49,342 nt of DNA, taken from the IMG/VR virus record IMGVR_UViG_3300048918_000241, positions 1-49,342 of that record. One strand, written 5' to 3'. The stretch is from a virus. The notes under the pieces were generated by a model. The model was not told where the DNA came from, searched no databases, and was given only the letters and a program-made list of their open reading frames with translations. How positions within the stretch are numbered: position 1 is the stretch's first letter; every line of letters begins with the position of its first letter. The position numbers and the translations under genes are program-made. Below, one piece after another: positions 1 through 7,767 of this stretch.

Positions 1-692
1 GCACCGTCGGAGAGTCAATCGAAAGCAACCTGAAGACTGCGTTCGAGTCTCAGGGCTGGGAAGAGTTCCGCAAGACGGCGAATCCCGAGTACTTCGAAGC
101 ACTCGAGATGCACCCGTACCTGCTCGCTGGTCGCAAGGTTCCGAACCCCATCCAGGGTCAGCCGGATATCCTGCTCCGCGACTCCAGTGAAGCTCGCGAC
201 TGGCAGGAAGCCACGAAGCAGCTCATGGAAAAAGAGGTCGACCGGTTCGTCCAGCAGCGTCAGCGTGACGTTGCACCGGTCATGTCGGTCGTCCAGGACA
301 GCGTCATGCTGTTCCAGAACAATCCCGACCTGATCCCTGGCGGGAACCAGTTCGACCGCGAGCTCGCGACCCGTGTGATGGAGATCGGCCAGAACTACAT
401 CTACAAGGTCGGAGATCGTGTGATTGGCTTCCACGCTAACATGCAGCCGATCATCAACGCGGTCCGTGCGGACCTCGCCAAGTCTCGGGCAGGCGCAAAT
501 GGAGGCGCTGCTCGATCGGATCAGCAGCGACAGAATGCTGCCAACCAGCCCCGAACCGAGAGCGGTCAGTTCACCACTGACGCCGGTCCTCAGGCGGGTA
601 TCCAGTCCAAGACTGGCATGGTTGGCGACGAGAGCGACGACTACTCGGTCTTCCTCAACGCCATGGGCATGCCGTCGAACCTGATCCTCTAA
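1..692 (+). CDS. Virion or head-assembly protein, C-terminal part (5' end cut by window)
   Basis: An open frame runs in from the window edge (first full codon at base 3) and ends with TAA at 690-692, giving about 229 visible residues; the true start lies outside. The visible part is mostly helical and charged, with a middle block ending in FHANMQPIINAVRADLAK. A low-complexity Gln/Asn/Gly-rich linker follows (around residues 160-200 of the visible part) and contains PRTESGQF. I recognise no catalytic motif. It lies directly upstream of a small acidic gene and the terminase, where podovirus-like phages keep head or scaffold genes, so a structural or scaffolding role is plausible but unproven. 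The next gene follows after 18 bases with its own ribosome binding site. Confidence 0.7.
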   Translation, partial: TVGESIESNLKTAFESQGWEEFRKTANPEYFEALEMHPYLLAGRKVPNPIQGQPDILLRDSSEARDWQEATKQLMEKEVDRFVQQRQRDVAPVMSVVQDSVMLFQNNPDLIPGGNQFDRELATRVMEIGQNYIYKVGDRVIGFHANMQPIINAVRADLAKSRAGANGGAARSDQQRQNAANQPRTESGQFTTDAGPQAGIQSKTGMVGDESDDYSVFLNAMGMPSNLIL

Positions 693-710
693 CCCACAAA
701 GGAGAAGCAA

Positions 711-980
711 GTGGCAGATACCAAGCCGAAGACCGAGGACAAGCCGGATGCCAAGGCGACACCCGCAACCGACGCCAAGGACGAATCGGCAACCAAAGCG
801 GACGAAGCCGCCGAGGAAGCCGAAGCGCCCAAGGTCTCGCTGAAGCAGGCGGTCGCCCAGCTGAATGAGGCAATCGACGAGATCGCAGACGACGGCGTCG
901 AGTGGACTCAGGTCCGCCAGGCGCTCAATGCCGCGACCGAGCGTGCCTCGTTCCTGCACAAGGTGCAGGGCCAGGGCTAA
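711..980 (+). CDS. Small acidic protein of unknown function
   Basis: 89 residues, GTG start at 711 preceded by a strong ribosome binding site (AAAGGAGAAGCAA). The first 45 residues are almost only Lys, Asp, Glu, Ala, Thr and Pro, so probably disordered. The second half (KVSLKQAVAQLNEAIDEI onward) should form an amphipathic helical hairpin. The gene lies between a putative virion gene and the terminase and is followed at once by a strong stem-loop. A disordered acidic arm with a helical end would suit a scaffold or chaperone-like helper, but no family is recognised. The small terminase subunit is also unassigned in this window, so that role cannot be excluded. Confidence 0.75.
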   Translation: MADTKPKTEDKPDAKATPATDAKDESATKADEAAEEAEAPKVSLKQAVAQLNEAIDEIADDGVEWTQVRQALNAATERASFLHKVQGQG

Positions 981-986
981 CAAGCA

Positions 987-1018
987 GAGCGGGCGGGAGC
1001 CCCCAGTCCCGCCCGCTC
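987..1018 (+). terminator. Stem-loop terminator between acidic gene and terminase
   Basis: A perfect 12-bp stem (987-998 GAGCGGGCGGGA pairs with 1007-1018) closes an 8-base loop. It begins six bases after the stop of the acidic gene. No T-run follows, as is common in high-GC actinobacterial and actinophage terminators. The terminase begins 20 bases later. Confidence 0.7.
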
Positions 1019-1037
1019 ATCACATGATTGGACTCAA

Positions 1038-2528
1038 GTGAAATTCCCACTGCACTACGTGCCTCGACCTTATCAGGCCGAGCTGCACCAGATGTGGCAA
1101 CGCATGCGCTATGGTATTGCAGTCATGTCTCGGCAGTCGGGCAAGGACACAGGCATGTCGATGGAGACCGTGCATGCACGGCTCGCTCGACCAAAGACCA
1201 CCGGTGTCTACATCGGCACCGATAACCCGTCCATCCGCAACATCTTGTGGGATAAGTCCTACAACGATCCTGTGACCGGCCAGCAGTACCAGATGCTTCA
1301 GGACAACGTCCCGAAGTCTGAAGTCAGCTGGAAAGACACGGTCATGGAAGGCCGGTTTAAGAACAAGTCCATCCTCAAGGTGATGGGCTACTTCCAGACT
1401 GGCAAAGGCCAGAACGGTGTTGGTACGTCGTTCGACGACTACTCGTTCACTGAGCTCAGCCTGTTCAACAAGGAAGACCCGATCCCGCGCCTTCAACCGA
1501 TCATCGACTCCGAAAACGGTCACAAGCGCCTGATGGTTGCCGCCACTCCTCGTGGCAAGCGCAACAACAGCCTGTGGCAGCTCATGGAATCTGTCAAGAA
1601 TCGATCTGATGCTCAGATCATCATCCGTGGGATTGATGATCTGAACGCAATCATGCGCAACGCAGGAGCTGCGCCCCTGTTAACTCAGGCACAGCTTGAG
1701 GTCATTGAGGAAAGTTACCGCCGTCGCTTCGGCAACATCCGTATGTTCGCCCAGGAGTATCACTGCTCCTTCGAAGAGATGGACGCCTCTGCCGTTTATG
1801 GTGAAGCGCTCATGCAGCTCAAGGCCGAGAAACGTCACTCTTCATTCAACTACTTCCGCGAGCGTCCTGTCTACGTTGCCTTTGACATCGGCTCAGCGGG
1901 CAAGCACTCCGATGCTACCGCCTGGATTGCCTTCCAGTGGGACGCATCGAGCAAGAAGCTCTACCTCATCGACTGTGGCGAAGGCCACGGCAAGGCACTG
2001 CCTGAGTATGTCGATGAACTTGCTCGTCGTCCCTGGTTCGGTCAGCTCCAACAGATCATTCTACCGTGGGATGGTGACCACCACGTTGCGGCAATCAACA
2101 CGACTGCCGCTGACCTCATGCGCGAGCGTTTCCCCAACGTCTATGTGCTCGCCAAGGGTACGAACATCTGGACCGTCAAGGGCCTGCCCAACACTGATGC
2201 CGCTGACGTCATCACGATGGTGCAGAGCGTCCGGCTCCAGATGTACAACACGTTCATCAACGGTCTACAGGACGACGAGAACAACAGCACGACTCGTCCC
2301 AACTGCGACCGTGTTCTCGACTGTATGGAGAACTATAAGTACTCCTACAACGAGTCCACCGGCGAGTACAGCCCGTATCCTGTTCACAACAAGTACTCGC
2401 ACATGATGGACGCACTCCGCTACGTGGTTCAGGCCACTAAGGAGATTGCGTTCTTCGGAACACTCGTCAGCAGTAACGTTGGATCACGTACCAGCAATTA
2501 CGAAGAAGATTACTCGGGGTATTACTGA
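1038..2528 (+). CDS. terL: Terminase large subunit
   Basis: 496 residues; the ATP-driven DNA packaging motor and nuclease that loads the prohead. The ATPase half has an atypical Walker A (SRQSGKD, residues 31-37), an acidic cluster near 133-139 (DDYSFTE) in the Walker B region and a coupling-type motif VAATPRGKR (167-175). The C-terminal RNase H-like nuclease shows its metal aspartates in YVAFDIGSAG (D283), ILPWDGD (D345/D347) and YSHMMDALRYV (D458). The start is the GTG at 1038: the upstream ATG at 1024 ends after five codons (MIGLK) at a TGA that overlaps this GTG, and no clear ribosome binding site is visible. A matching small subunit is not recognised; one of the adjacent small genes may fill that role. 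Confidence 0.93.
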   Translation: MKFPLHYVPRPYQAELHQMWQRMRYGIAVMSRQSGKDTGMSMETVHARLARPKTTGVYIGTDNPSIRNILWDKSYNDPVTGQQYQMLQDNVPKSEVSWKDTVMEGRFKNKSILKVMGYFQTGKGQNGVGTSFDDYSFTELSLFNKEDPIPRLQPIIDSENGHKRLMVAATPRGKRNNSLWQLMESVKNRSDAQIIIRGIDDLNAIMRNAGAAPLLTQAQLEVIEESYRRRFGNIRMFAQEYHCSFEEMDASAVYGEALMQLKAEKRHSSFNYFRERPVYVAFDIGSAGKHSDATAWIAFQWDASSKKLYLIDCGEGHGKALPEYVDELARRPWFGQLQQIILPWDGDHHVAAINTTAADLMRERFPNVYVLAKGTNIWTVKGLPNTDAADVITMVQSVRLQMYNTFINGLQDDENNSTTRPNCDRVLDCMENYKYSYNESTGEYSPYPVHNKYSHMMDALRYVVQATKEIAFFGTLVSSNVGSRTSNYEEDYSGYY

Positions 2529-2710
2529 TGCGCTTCACGAACTGGACGTACCGCAAAGCAATCAAGCGAGCGTGGAAACTCGAGTATTACTTTTATAGCT
2601 GCCATGTTCGCGCTTTCTGTGGTCCTCAGAAGTGGGACCAAATGCGTGCACTTCGTCAGCGTCTAGTCCGCCGCGCAATTAGAGAACGTGGGAGGTTCTA
2701 CTTTGGCTAA
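2528..2710 (+). CDS. Small very basic protein, unknown
   Basis: 60 residues; its ATG overlaps the terminase stop by one base (TGATG), so it is translationally coupled to terL. The protein is rich in Arg, Lys, Trp and Tyr with an estimated strong positive charge (for example MRALRQRLVRRAIRERGRF at the end) and has two cysteines. Such composition suits nucleic acid or terminase binding, but no family is recognised. It overlaps the next gene by eight bases if that gene starts at TTG 2703. Confidence 0.65.
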   Translation: MRFTNWTYRKAIKRAWKLEYYFYSCHVRAFCGPQKWDQMRALRQRLVRRAIRERGRFYFG

Positions 2711-3023
2711 GCTTGCCAAGCACGTCACTGTCCGTAAGGCTCTGCTATACGTCGACGACAACCCGGACTGGCCGGACACGCCGCGACTCGACATGCCGGT
2801 CTGGGAGCTCATCGCTCGCAACCTGTTCGACATCGCCAACAACCCTGACCGCTCCAAGGGTGCCATGAACCAGGCAATCCGAGCTCAGCGTATCATCCTG
2901 AACAGGACGACCGGCGTCCGGCGCACCGGCACCGCTCCTGCCACCAAGAATGCCGTGGGCGTCAAGCTCGTTGACCTCACCAAAGGCATCGTGACACCGG
3001 AACCGGAGGTACCCAATGACTGA
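2703..3023 (+). CDS. Small helical protein after terminase, unknown
   Basis: About 106 residues. I choose the TTG at 2703 because GGGAGG (2690-2695) sits seven bases before it; a GTG at 2688 in frame would place that ribosome binding site inside the gene. The middle (VWELIARNLFDIANN) is helical and is followed by a basic stretch (AQRIILNRTTGVRRTG). It overlaps the next gene by eight bases. Position and size would suit a packaging accessory or small terminase subunit, but this is context only. Confidence 0.65.
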   Translation: MAKLAKHVTVRKALLYVDDNPDWPDTPRLDMPVWELIARNLFDIANNPDRSKGAMNQAIRAQRIILNRTTGVRRTGTAPATKNAVGVKLVDLTKGIVTPEPEVPND

Positions 3024-3300
3024 CGTCGTACCGTTCCAGCGCAAACTGAGGTCGGAGATTCCTGACGACCACTGCGACACCGACGACTCGCGGTTCGAGT
3101 GGCTGTGGATGCAGCGGCTCGCGACAGTCGCCAGCATCTACGCTCGCAGCAACAGCCCTCGCTCCCGGCTTGCGGCCAAGGTCGTGCTCGACGCTGTTAC
3201 TTCGCTGTCTCTTCCCTCGACTGAACTGATTCTGCTACGTCTTGAAGGCGGCGCAAAACCAGACGAGGAAGTTGTGGAAGATTCGAACCTTGTGCTTTGA
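3016..3300 (+). CDS. Small protein ending the terminase operon
   Basis: 94 residues, ATG at 3016 with GGAGG seven bases upstream and an eight-base overlap with the previous gene, so probably real and coupled. It is helical with an Arg/Ser-rich middle (ASIYARSNSPRSRLAAK) and an acidic end. No family is recognised. Its last 104 bases overlap, on the opposite strand, the end of the leftward gene 3197-3544. This makes the meeting point of the two arms a true convergent overlap, with no terminator visible between them. Confidence 0.6.
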   Translation: MTDVVPFQRKLRSEIPDDHCDTDDSRFEWLWMQRLATVASIYARSNSPRSRLAAKVVLDAVTSLSLPSTELILLRLEGGAKPDEEVVEDSNLVL

Positions 3301-3544
3301 CAGCAGCTGGTATCGGCGACTCTGCGAGTCTGAGCTGCTTCATAGCCTTGGGGACGGCTCCTTGACACTGAGCACACTCGCAAGCGAGCGGATGCCAGTA
3401 CGCTTCTTCGAGCCCGAACGTCGCAGGCATGACACGCTCACTGAGCGGGAGCGCAACGATTGGGTTCGCCTCGTTCTGGATTCTCCAGATGCGCTGACGC
3501 TCGACTGCCTTCCAGCGCGCGTAGCCGGGGTCAGACCGCTTCAC
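3197..3544 (-). CDS. Last gene of the leftward arm, unknown
   Basis: 115 residues starting at GTG 3544, 14 bases inside the end of the upstream gene, with a GAGGGG ribosome-binding-site-like stretch ten bases before. The protein is basic and Arg-rich and carries a CECAQC cluster near residue 55, possibly a small metal site. No family is recognised. It is convergent with and overlaps the rightward gene ending at 3300. The start signal and coupling favour a real gene, but its coding quality is less clear than that of its neighbours. Confidence 0.5.
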   Translation of the reverse strand: MKRSDPGYARWKAVERQRIWRIQNEANPIVALPLSERVMPATFGLEEAYWHPLACECAQCQGAVPKAMKQLRLAESPIPAAVKAQGSNLPQLPRLVLRRLQDVAESVQSREETAK

Positions 3545-4109
3545 GGTCTAGCTGCCCCTCGTCCCACTCCGGCCACAGGGTCAGGCACAGCGGCTTACGT
3601 CGCTCGGTCCTGAACCCTCGCGGCACATCGTAGGCCTTGCCGACGTGCCGACCCATGATGGTCGTCTTACGCGGCTTGCCAAAGTACTCAGCGAGGATCG
3701 CGTTGATGTGACGCAGGTGCATGTTGGCTGAGCCGTTGGCTGCACCACCGCGCCACTCCGCCAGGTCGACGCCCTCCGCTTCTTGAATCTCCTTGATCGT
3801 CACGCCAGTCACCCACTCGAAGATCATGGGTGCATTGACCTTGTGACCACGGTAACGCGTGGACGGCCGGAGACTGCGAAGGAACAGGCGAACCTGTCGT
3901 TCCCATTCCACTCGTGCTGGGTTGTCTTCACCTACGTAATCGGTGAGCGTCAGTGGAAGACGCCCACGCGCGGACTTGGGCAGGACCAGGCCCAACACAG
4001 CGTCAGCAGTCTTCGGAGCACCAGCAGTGCTCGCAAATCTGTCGTCCCGCTTGAACTCTTGTTCGAGCATGGCCTCCAACTCGGCCCGCTCCCTATCTGT
4101 CTCAGCCAT
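3531..4109 (-). CDS. Possible DNA-binding regulator with its own promoter
   Basis: About 192 residues from ATG 4109 (MAETDRERAEL). I prefer this start over ATG 4127 because GGAAGGA lies just before it, and because ATG 4127 would sit only about ten bases from the expected transcription start of the upstream -10 box. After a charged N-terminal helix, a segment around residues 95-130 (VTGVTIKEIQEAEGVDLAEW and following helices) resembles a helix-turn-helix region, then a basic tail. Unlike its neighbours it is separated from the upstream operon by a terminator and has a perfect TATAAT. A phage regulator is a reasonable inference; no named family is recognised. Confidence 0.7.
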   Translation of the reverse strand: MAETDRERAELEAMLEQEFKRDDRFASTAGAPKTADAVLGLVLPKSARGRLPLTLTDYVGEDNPARVEWERQVRLFLRSLRPSTRYRGHKVNAPMIFEWVTGVTIKEIQEAEGVDLAEWRGGAANGSANMHLRHINAILAEYFGKPRKTTIMGRHVGKAYDVPRGFRTERRKPLCLTLWPEWDEGQLDREAV

Positions 4110-4141
4110 GGTTTCCTTCCGACTCATGGTGCTGTGGCCTC

Positions 4142-4147
4142 ATTATA
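4142..4147 (-). promoter_or_regulatory. Candidate -10 box (TATAAT) for gene 3531-4109
   Basis: Reading leftward, a perfect TATAAT (4147 to 4142) follows directly after the T-rich tail of a terminator and lies about 33 bases before ATG 4109. No TTGACA-like box is visible 16-18 bases upstream; that position falls in the terminator stem. Confidence 0.5.
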
Positions 4148-4150
4148 ACA

Positions 4151-4188
4151 TAAAAAGAAAACGGGGGTGGCACATGGCCACCCCCGTT
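4151..4188 (-). terminator. Intrinsic terminator ending the primase/helicase operon
   Basis: A perfect 12-bp stem (4160-4171 with 4177-4188, loop 4172-4176) follows the stop of the primase-polymerase gene by eight bases. Reading leftward it is followed by TTTCTTTTT, a classical T-run, making this the best-formed intrinsic terminator in the leftward arm. Confidence 0.85.
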
Positions 4189-4195
4189 CTGCTTC

Positions 4196-5014
4196 TCAGT
4201 GCGCGTACTTGATGATGTTCTCGAGGATCTGCTCGACCTCATCGACGTCCAGCCCGAGCTGTTCTCCACGCAGACGGATCTGCATCTCCCAGTCCGGGTA
4301 GTTCGACGCGAACATCTGCGTCCCGATCGCGTACAGCCGCTGGTTGCGGGTACCGACCGGTGCACGCATAGCCAGCTGTGTTGCCAGCCGGTCGTGCACG
4401 ATGACGAGCTCGTCTTCCGATAGGCCAAGCGTACCACCTGCCGTCAGACGTGCGTTGTGCCGAATGCGCTGAGCGTTCTCCAGCAGAGCGTACAGCGACA
4501 TCGGCAGGTCTGCTGCCTTCATCCTGTTCCACTGCTGATTCGGGTAGTGGAACATGGCTCCAGTCCCACGCACGTCGATGCCAGGCAGCACGCCGTTGTG
4601 GTCCTCCATCTCAGCGAATCCTCGCTTCGAGTCGAACGATGCTCCCGGCACCCGATAGATCAGGTGCCAGCCGTTCCCGCTCTTGCTGCGCTCTGCCAGA
4701 GTCTCCGGCAACTGCAGCATGTTCGTGAATGCCTGCCCGTTGTTCTTGCCGTCTACATCGATGCAGACGAACGGGATGCTCCGCATCACGAATGCGAAGG
4801 GCTGCTGGTACTTCTCGAAGTAGCGCACCGAGCGGTCCGGATCGAACCGTCCCGCCTCGCGCTGCGTCGCCCAGTCCTTCGCTCCCCAGCCTGTCTCTGT
4901 GCCGCCCTTGCTGTAGACACGGATCAGGCTGAGTGTGCCGTATTCCTCGAACTCCAGAGGAACAGGCTTGTTGATGACATACTGCCTGTCATCCTCGTAC
5001 CACTGCTTCTTCAT
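4196..5014 (-). CDS. Primase-polymerase (archaeo-eukaryotic primase family)
   Basis: 272 residues. The core resembles bifunctional primase/polymerase (prim-pol) domains: the catalytic pair in FVCIDVDGKNNG (D86, D88), the histidine motif SGNGWHLIYRVP (H117) and the third acidic motif GIDVRGTGAMFHYP (D147). The C-terminal 80 residues are helical. It should synthesise primers for replication. Its start lies 26 bases inside the SF3 helicase gene, so the two are coupled; in many plasmids and phages prim-pol and SF3 helicase are fused, here they are separate proteins. GGAAGGA lies about ten bases before the ATG. It is the last gene before a strong intrinsic terminator. Confidence 0.85.
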   Translation of the reverse strand: MKKQWYEDDRQYVINKPVPLEFEEYGTLSLIRVYSKGGTETGWGAKDWATQREAGRFDPDRSVRYFEKYQQPFAFVMRSIPFVCIDVDGKNNGQAFTNMLQLPETLAERSKSGNGWHLIYRVPGASFDSKRGFAEMEDHNGVLPGIDVRGTGAMFHYPNQQWNRMKAADLPMSLYALLENAQRIRHNARLTAGGTLGLSEDELVIVHDRLATQLAMRAPVGTRNQRLYAIGTQMFASNYPDWEMQIRLRGEQLGLDVDEVEQILENIIKYAH

Positions 5015-6389
5015 CGGTTTCGTCTTCCTTCCCAGACTGTGCGATGAGCTCGATTGCCTGCAGTGTAGCAGGCTTGATCGAGGTAATCAGACGCCGGTTT
5101 GCCGGACGTCCATTCTCGCGCCGAACGACTCGCTCGATCACGAAGTGCTCCTTAAGCAGATCCCAGATGTCGTTGGCCGTACGGTCTCCGTAGCCCTGTG
5201 TGTGGAGCCACGGTTGCATCGAGTCCGCGAGCGTGTCTGCTCGGTACTCGCCACTCCGGAGGTTGTCCAGCAGTGTGCTGTCCTTACGAACCACATCCTC
5301 GAGATACGCCATCACTGGAGAGGTGTCGGCGATCTGCGAAATCTGCAGTCTTTCACTGAGGTTCGACGGCTTGAGCTTAACGGCAAGCTCATCCTCTGTC
5401 ACCCAGTGTTCCCACAGCAGAGTCAGGAGCGCATCGATCATACGATCGCTCTGCATGTAGGCGAGGAAGTTCAAGTCATCCTCGTATGTGTTCGGGAACT
5501 GGAAGCGAACGATGCGCTTCTGGATCGCCGCAGACTTGTCCCTGCTCTTCGGCTCCTTGTTGAGAGCCTCGATGAACAGTGCATTGGTCTGAACTTTGAA
5601 CGGCTCATTCTCGAACTTGATCTCGATGATCAGCGGCTCACCGGCGACTACGGTCTTCTCAGGACCGGACTCCGGAATGTACTGCTGTGGACCATCGAAT
5701 ACTACGTTCGCGAGCTTGTTGTTCAGCGTCTTCATGATCGGACGCTGAGCCGCCATCGCCTGCCTCTGCACACCGCTGATGTTGCTATCCCCCAGCAGCT
5801 TGTAGATCATCTTGAGCAACGTACCCTTACCGTTACGCCCATCGCCCAGCAGCAGTACATACTTCACTGCTGCCCACCCCGGCTGCAGCGCAGTCGCTAG
5901 GTGGTGAAGCAGGGAGTGTGCCTGCTCTGGACTGTTGAGCCACGATGAGATCGTCTTGAACAGCTCCTTGACGAGCTTGTAGTCCTTGTCCTCCTTCGGA
6001 ATGATCTCGTGCTTGATGTAGTTGGGCATGAAGTCGCCTGCCGTAAACGGCTGTACGCCCATGTCAGTGAGCATCCCCAAGCCACCGTCGTGCTTGATGA
6101 GGACGGCACTCTCAGGATTGTACTCCCGAGTAGCCATCTGCATCAGCATGTACCTGAAGTTCGAGAACTCTTGCGGCGACGAGAACAGCATGTCTAGTGC
6201 CCTCGCGCGTTGAAGCAAGCCCTCGGTATCCAGTTCCTTCCATACGGTGCGTTCCAATCTGGGGTTGTCCGCATCGGTTTCGTAGTCTACAGGAATGTAG
6301 ATCAGGCCCCGATACAGTCTCATGTCGATGACCTGAGCCATCGCCACAGCCACTGCGATCTGATCTGCCTTACTGTAGACCCTAGGCAT
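4989..6389 (-). CDS. SF3 replicative helicase (D5/P4-alpha-like)
   Basis: 466 residues. The Walker A is GDGRNGKGT (182-190) after a hydrophobic strand (YVLLL), the form typical of poxvirus D5 and phage P4-type superfamily 3 helicases. A Walker B-like strand follows (ANVVFDGPQQ, near 227-236), then a motif-C-like region (NALFIEALNKEPKSRD) and a basic winged-helix-like C-terminus (residues about 375-450). The N-terminal 150 residues match the D5 N-terminal helical region in layout. It should unwind DNA at the fork together with the overlapping primase-polymerase. The ATG overlaps the end of a 46-residue gene upstream. Confidence 0.9.
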   Translation of the reverse strand: MPRVYSKADQIAVAVAMAQVIDMRLYRGLIYIPVDYETDADNPRLERTVWKELDTEGLLQRARALDMLFSSPQEFSNFRYMLMQMATREYNPESAVLIKHDGGLGMLTDMGVQPFTAGDFMPNYIKHEIIPKEDKDYKLVKELFKTISSWLNSPEQAHSLLHHLATALQPGWAAVKYVLLLGDGRNGKGTLLKMIYKLLGDSNISGVQRQAMAAQRPIMKTLNNKLANVVFDGPQQYIPESGPEKTVVAGEPLIIEIKFENEPFKVQTNALFIEALNKEPKSRDKSAAIQKRIVRFQFPNTYEDDLNFLAYMQSDRMIDALLTLLWEHWVTEDELAVKLKPSNLSERLQISQIADTSPVMAYLEDVVRKDSTLLDNLRSGEYRADTLADSMQPWLHTQGYGDRTANDIWDLLKEHFVIERVVRRENGRPANRRLITSIKPATLQAIELIAQSGKEDETDEEAVVRG

Positions 6390-6522
6390 TGATAGCTGAC
6401 CTGCTTCCCAGTGCCAGACGACGAATCATCTGGATCTTCATCTCGACTCGGAAGCGCTCTAGAGCAGTTAGGTCTTCATAGACCAGCTGCTTCAGATACT
6501 TCTCGATCTCTGTTTCTAGCAT
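6382..6522 (-). CDS. 46-residue charged protein between two helicases
   Basis: Leftward ATG at 6522 with AGAGGG four bases before it, stop TAG at 6384-6382, overlapping the SF3 helicase start by eight bases. The product begins MLETEIEKYLKQLVYEDL and is almost one continuous amphipathic helix. Its start signal, coupling and composition all support a real small gene. Function unknown; an adaptor or helicase-associated peptide is possible from position alone. Confidence 0.65.
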   Translation of the reverse strand: MLETEIEKYLKQLVYEDLTALERFRVEMKIQMIRRLALGSRSAINA

Positions 6523-6573
6523 GGCGCCCTCTTTCAGTGCAGTACTGTATCCTTAATTATCTCATGCTTGGCA

Positions 6574-7767
6574 CTAAAAGGTAGCACGGATCACAAGCCT
6601 GGGGCTTGTGTCCTGAGCTCCTCGGGGCAGGATCCTCCCGATGAGCTGACGACGCAGTGCGTCATCGCCGACGATGTCATCCAAGATGAACATCGCATGG
6701 CACGTCTTGTCGACGCCATCCATTCCTGTAGCGATTGAGCTGGTCCCGATTAGGAACCCGCGCTCCGCATTTATGAAGCCGTGCTTCTGCTCCTCAAGAC
6801 GCTTCTTAGTCGTGTCGCCGTCCACGTAGAACACATTGTCTGCGTTGGACAGCGACCGATACAGAGCCTTCGACACACTGCTGTGCATGCAGTAGATCAT
6901 CCACTTCTGGTACCGAGGGAACTTGTTCATCTCGGTCAGCATGATCTGCAGAATCTCGAGTCTGATCGTTCCATCCTCAGTAGTGTGGAGGTTGCGTACG
7001 CGCTTGTGGCGCTTCTCCATCTCACTGTTGATGATCTTCTCTTCACGAGTATCTGCATTGAAGCGCTCGAACAGGTCGTCGTAGGTCTCGGGCAGTGTTA
7101 CCCACCGCTCGTCCCACTCCGCCTTGTCCTCGATGTAACTTACCCAGTCACGCGTCAGCAGGAACTCGATGTTGCTCTCGTAGTCCTTGTAGCCGAACGT
7201 GTCTGGCATGATCTTGAACGGGCTGGTCTTACAGATGCAATACTCCCACAGCCAGTCCAGATAGTTCGTTTCCGGGTGCTCGTCACCGATCAGCAGAACG
7301 CAGAACACACGCTCAGGATCGTTGTAGTTCGGAGTCGCCGAAGACATGATGACTTCACCTGTGTAGGTGCGCATCATGCGCTTGAACTTGCCGAAGCCGG
7401 TGGCATCGTGACCCCCTAGCTGGTGGAACTCGTCCACCGCCCAGGCCTCATACTCACGCGGAATCTTGGTGTCGGCCTGACGGAACTTCTGAACCGTCAT
7501 GATCAACACCTCCATTCCAAGCGCGTGAGCGTCGCGCCTCCAGTCAGCGTGTGTCGCGTTGGGTGCGATCACAAAGACCTTCTTGATGTCTTTGGCCGCC
7601 AGGATTCCCAGTGTTGTCTTGGTCTTGCCGTGCCCGGTAGGGAAGAACAGCATCTGGCGCTTGAGCGAGAGGCTCTTCAGGTAAGCCTCTCGCTGCGCCA
7701 GGGACCAAGCCTCGAACTTCGGGTCCAGTGCCTGGTAGACCCGCTCGGCTTCATCCCAGGTAACCAT
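6574..7767 (-). CDS. SF2 DNA helicase / translocase
   Basis: 397 residues with a compact superfamily 2 helicase set: Walker A FFPTGHGKTKTT (residues 41-52), motif II AVDEFHQ (a DEFH variant of DEAD/DEAH), motif III SSATPNY, motif V GTSSIATGMDGVD and motif VI RRQLIGRILPRG. It is similar in size and layout to phage UvsW- or RadD-like helicases used in recombination or fork restart. Its ATG overlaps the stop of the preceding gene by one base. A gap of 51 bases to the next small gene holds a GATAAT-like box but no clear terminator. Confidence 0.88.
   Translation of the reverse strand: MVTWDEAERVYQALDPKFEAWSLAQREAYLKSLSLKRQMLFFPTGHGKTKTTLGILAAKDIKKVFVIAPNATHADWRRDAHALGMEVLIMTVQKFRQADTKIPREYEAWAVDEFHQLGGHDATGFGKFKRMMRTYTGEVIMSSATPNYNDPERVFCVLLIGDEHPETNYLDWLWEYCICKTSPFKIMPDTFGYKDYESNIEFLLTRDWVSYIEDKAEWDERWVTLPETYDDLFERFNADTREEKIINSEMEKRHKRVRNLHTTEDGTIRLEILQIMLTEMNKFPRYQKWMIYCMHSSVSKALYRSLSNADNVFYVDGDTTKKRLEEQKHGFINAERGFLIGTSSIATGMDGVDKTCHAMFILDDIVGDDALRRQLIGRILPRGAQDTSPRLVIRATF

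Noticed and set aside
3242-3613. 123-codon rightward frame
   Set aside because: It lies opposite two leftward genes, lacks a ribosome binding site, and has an improbable composition.
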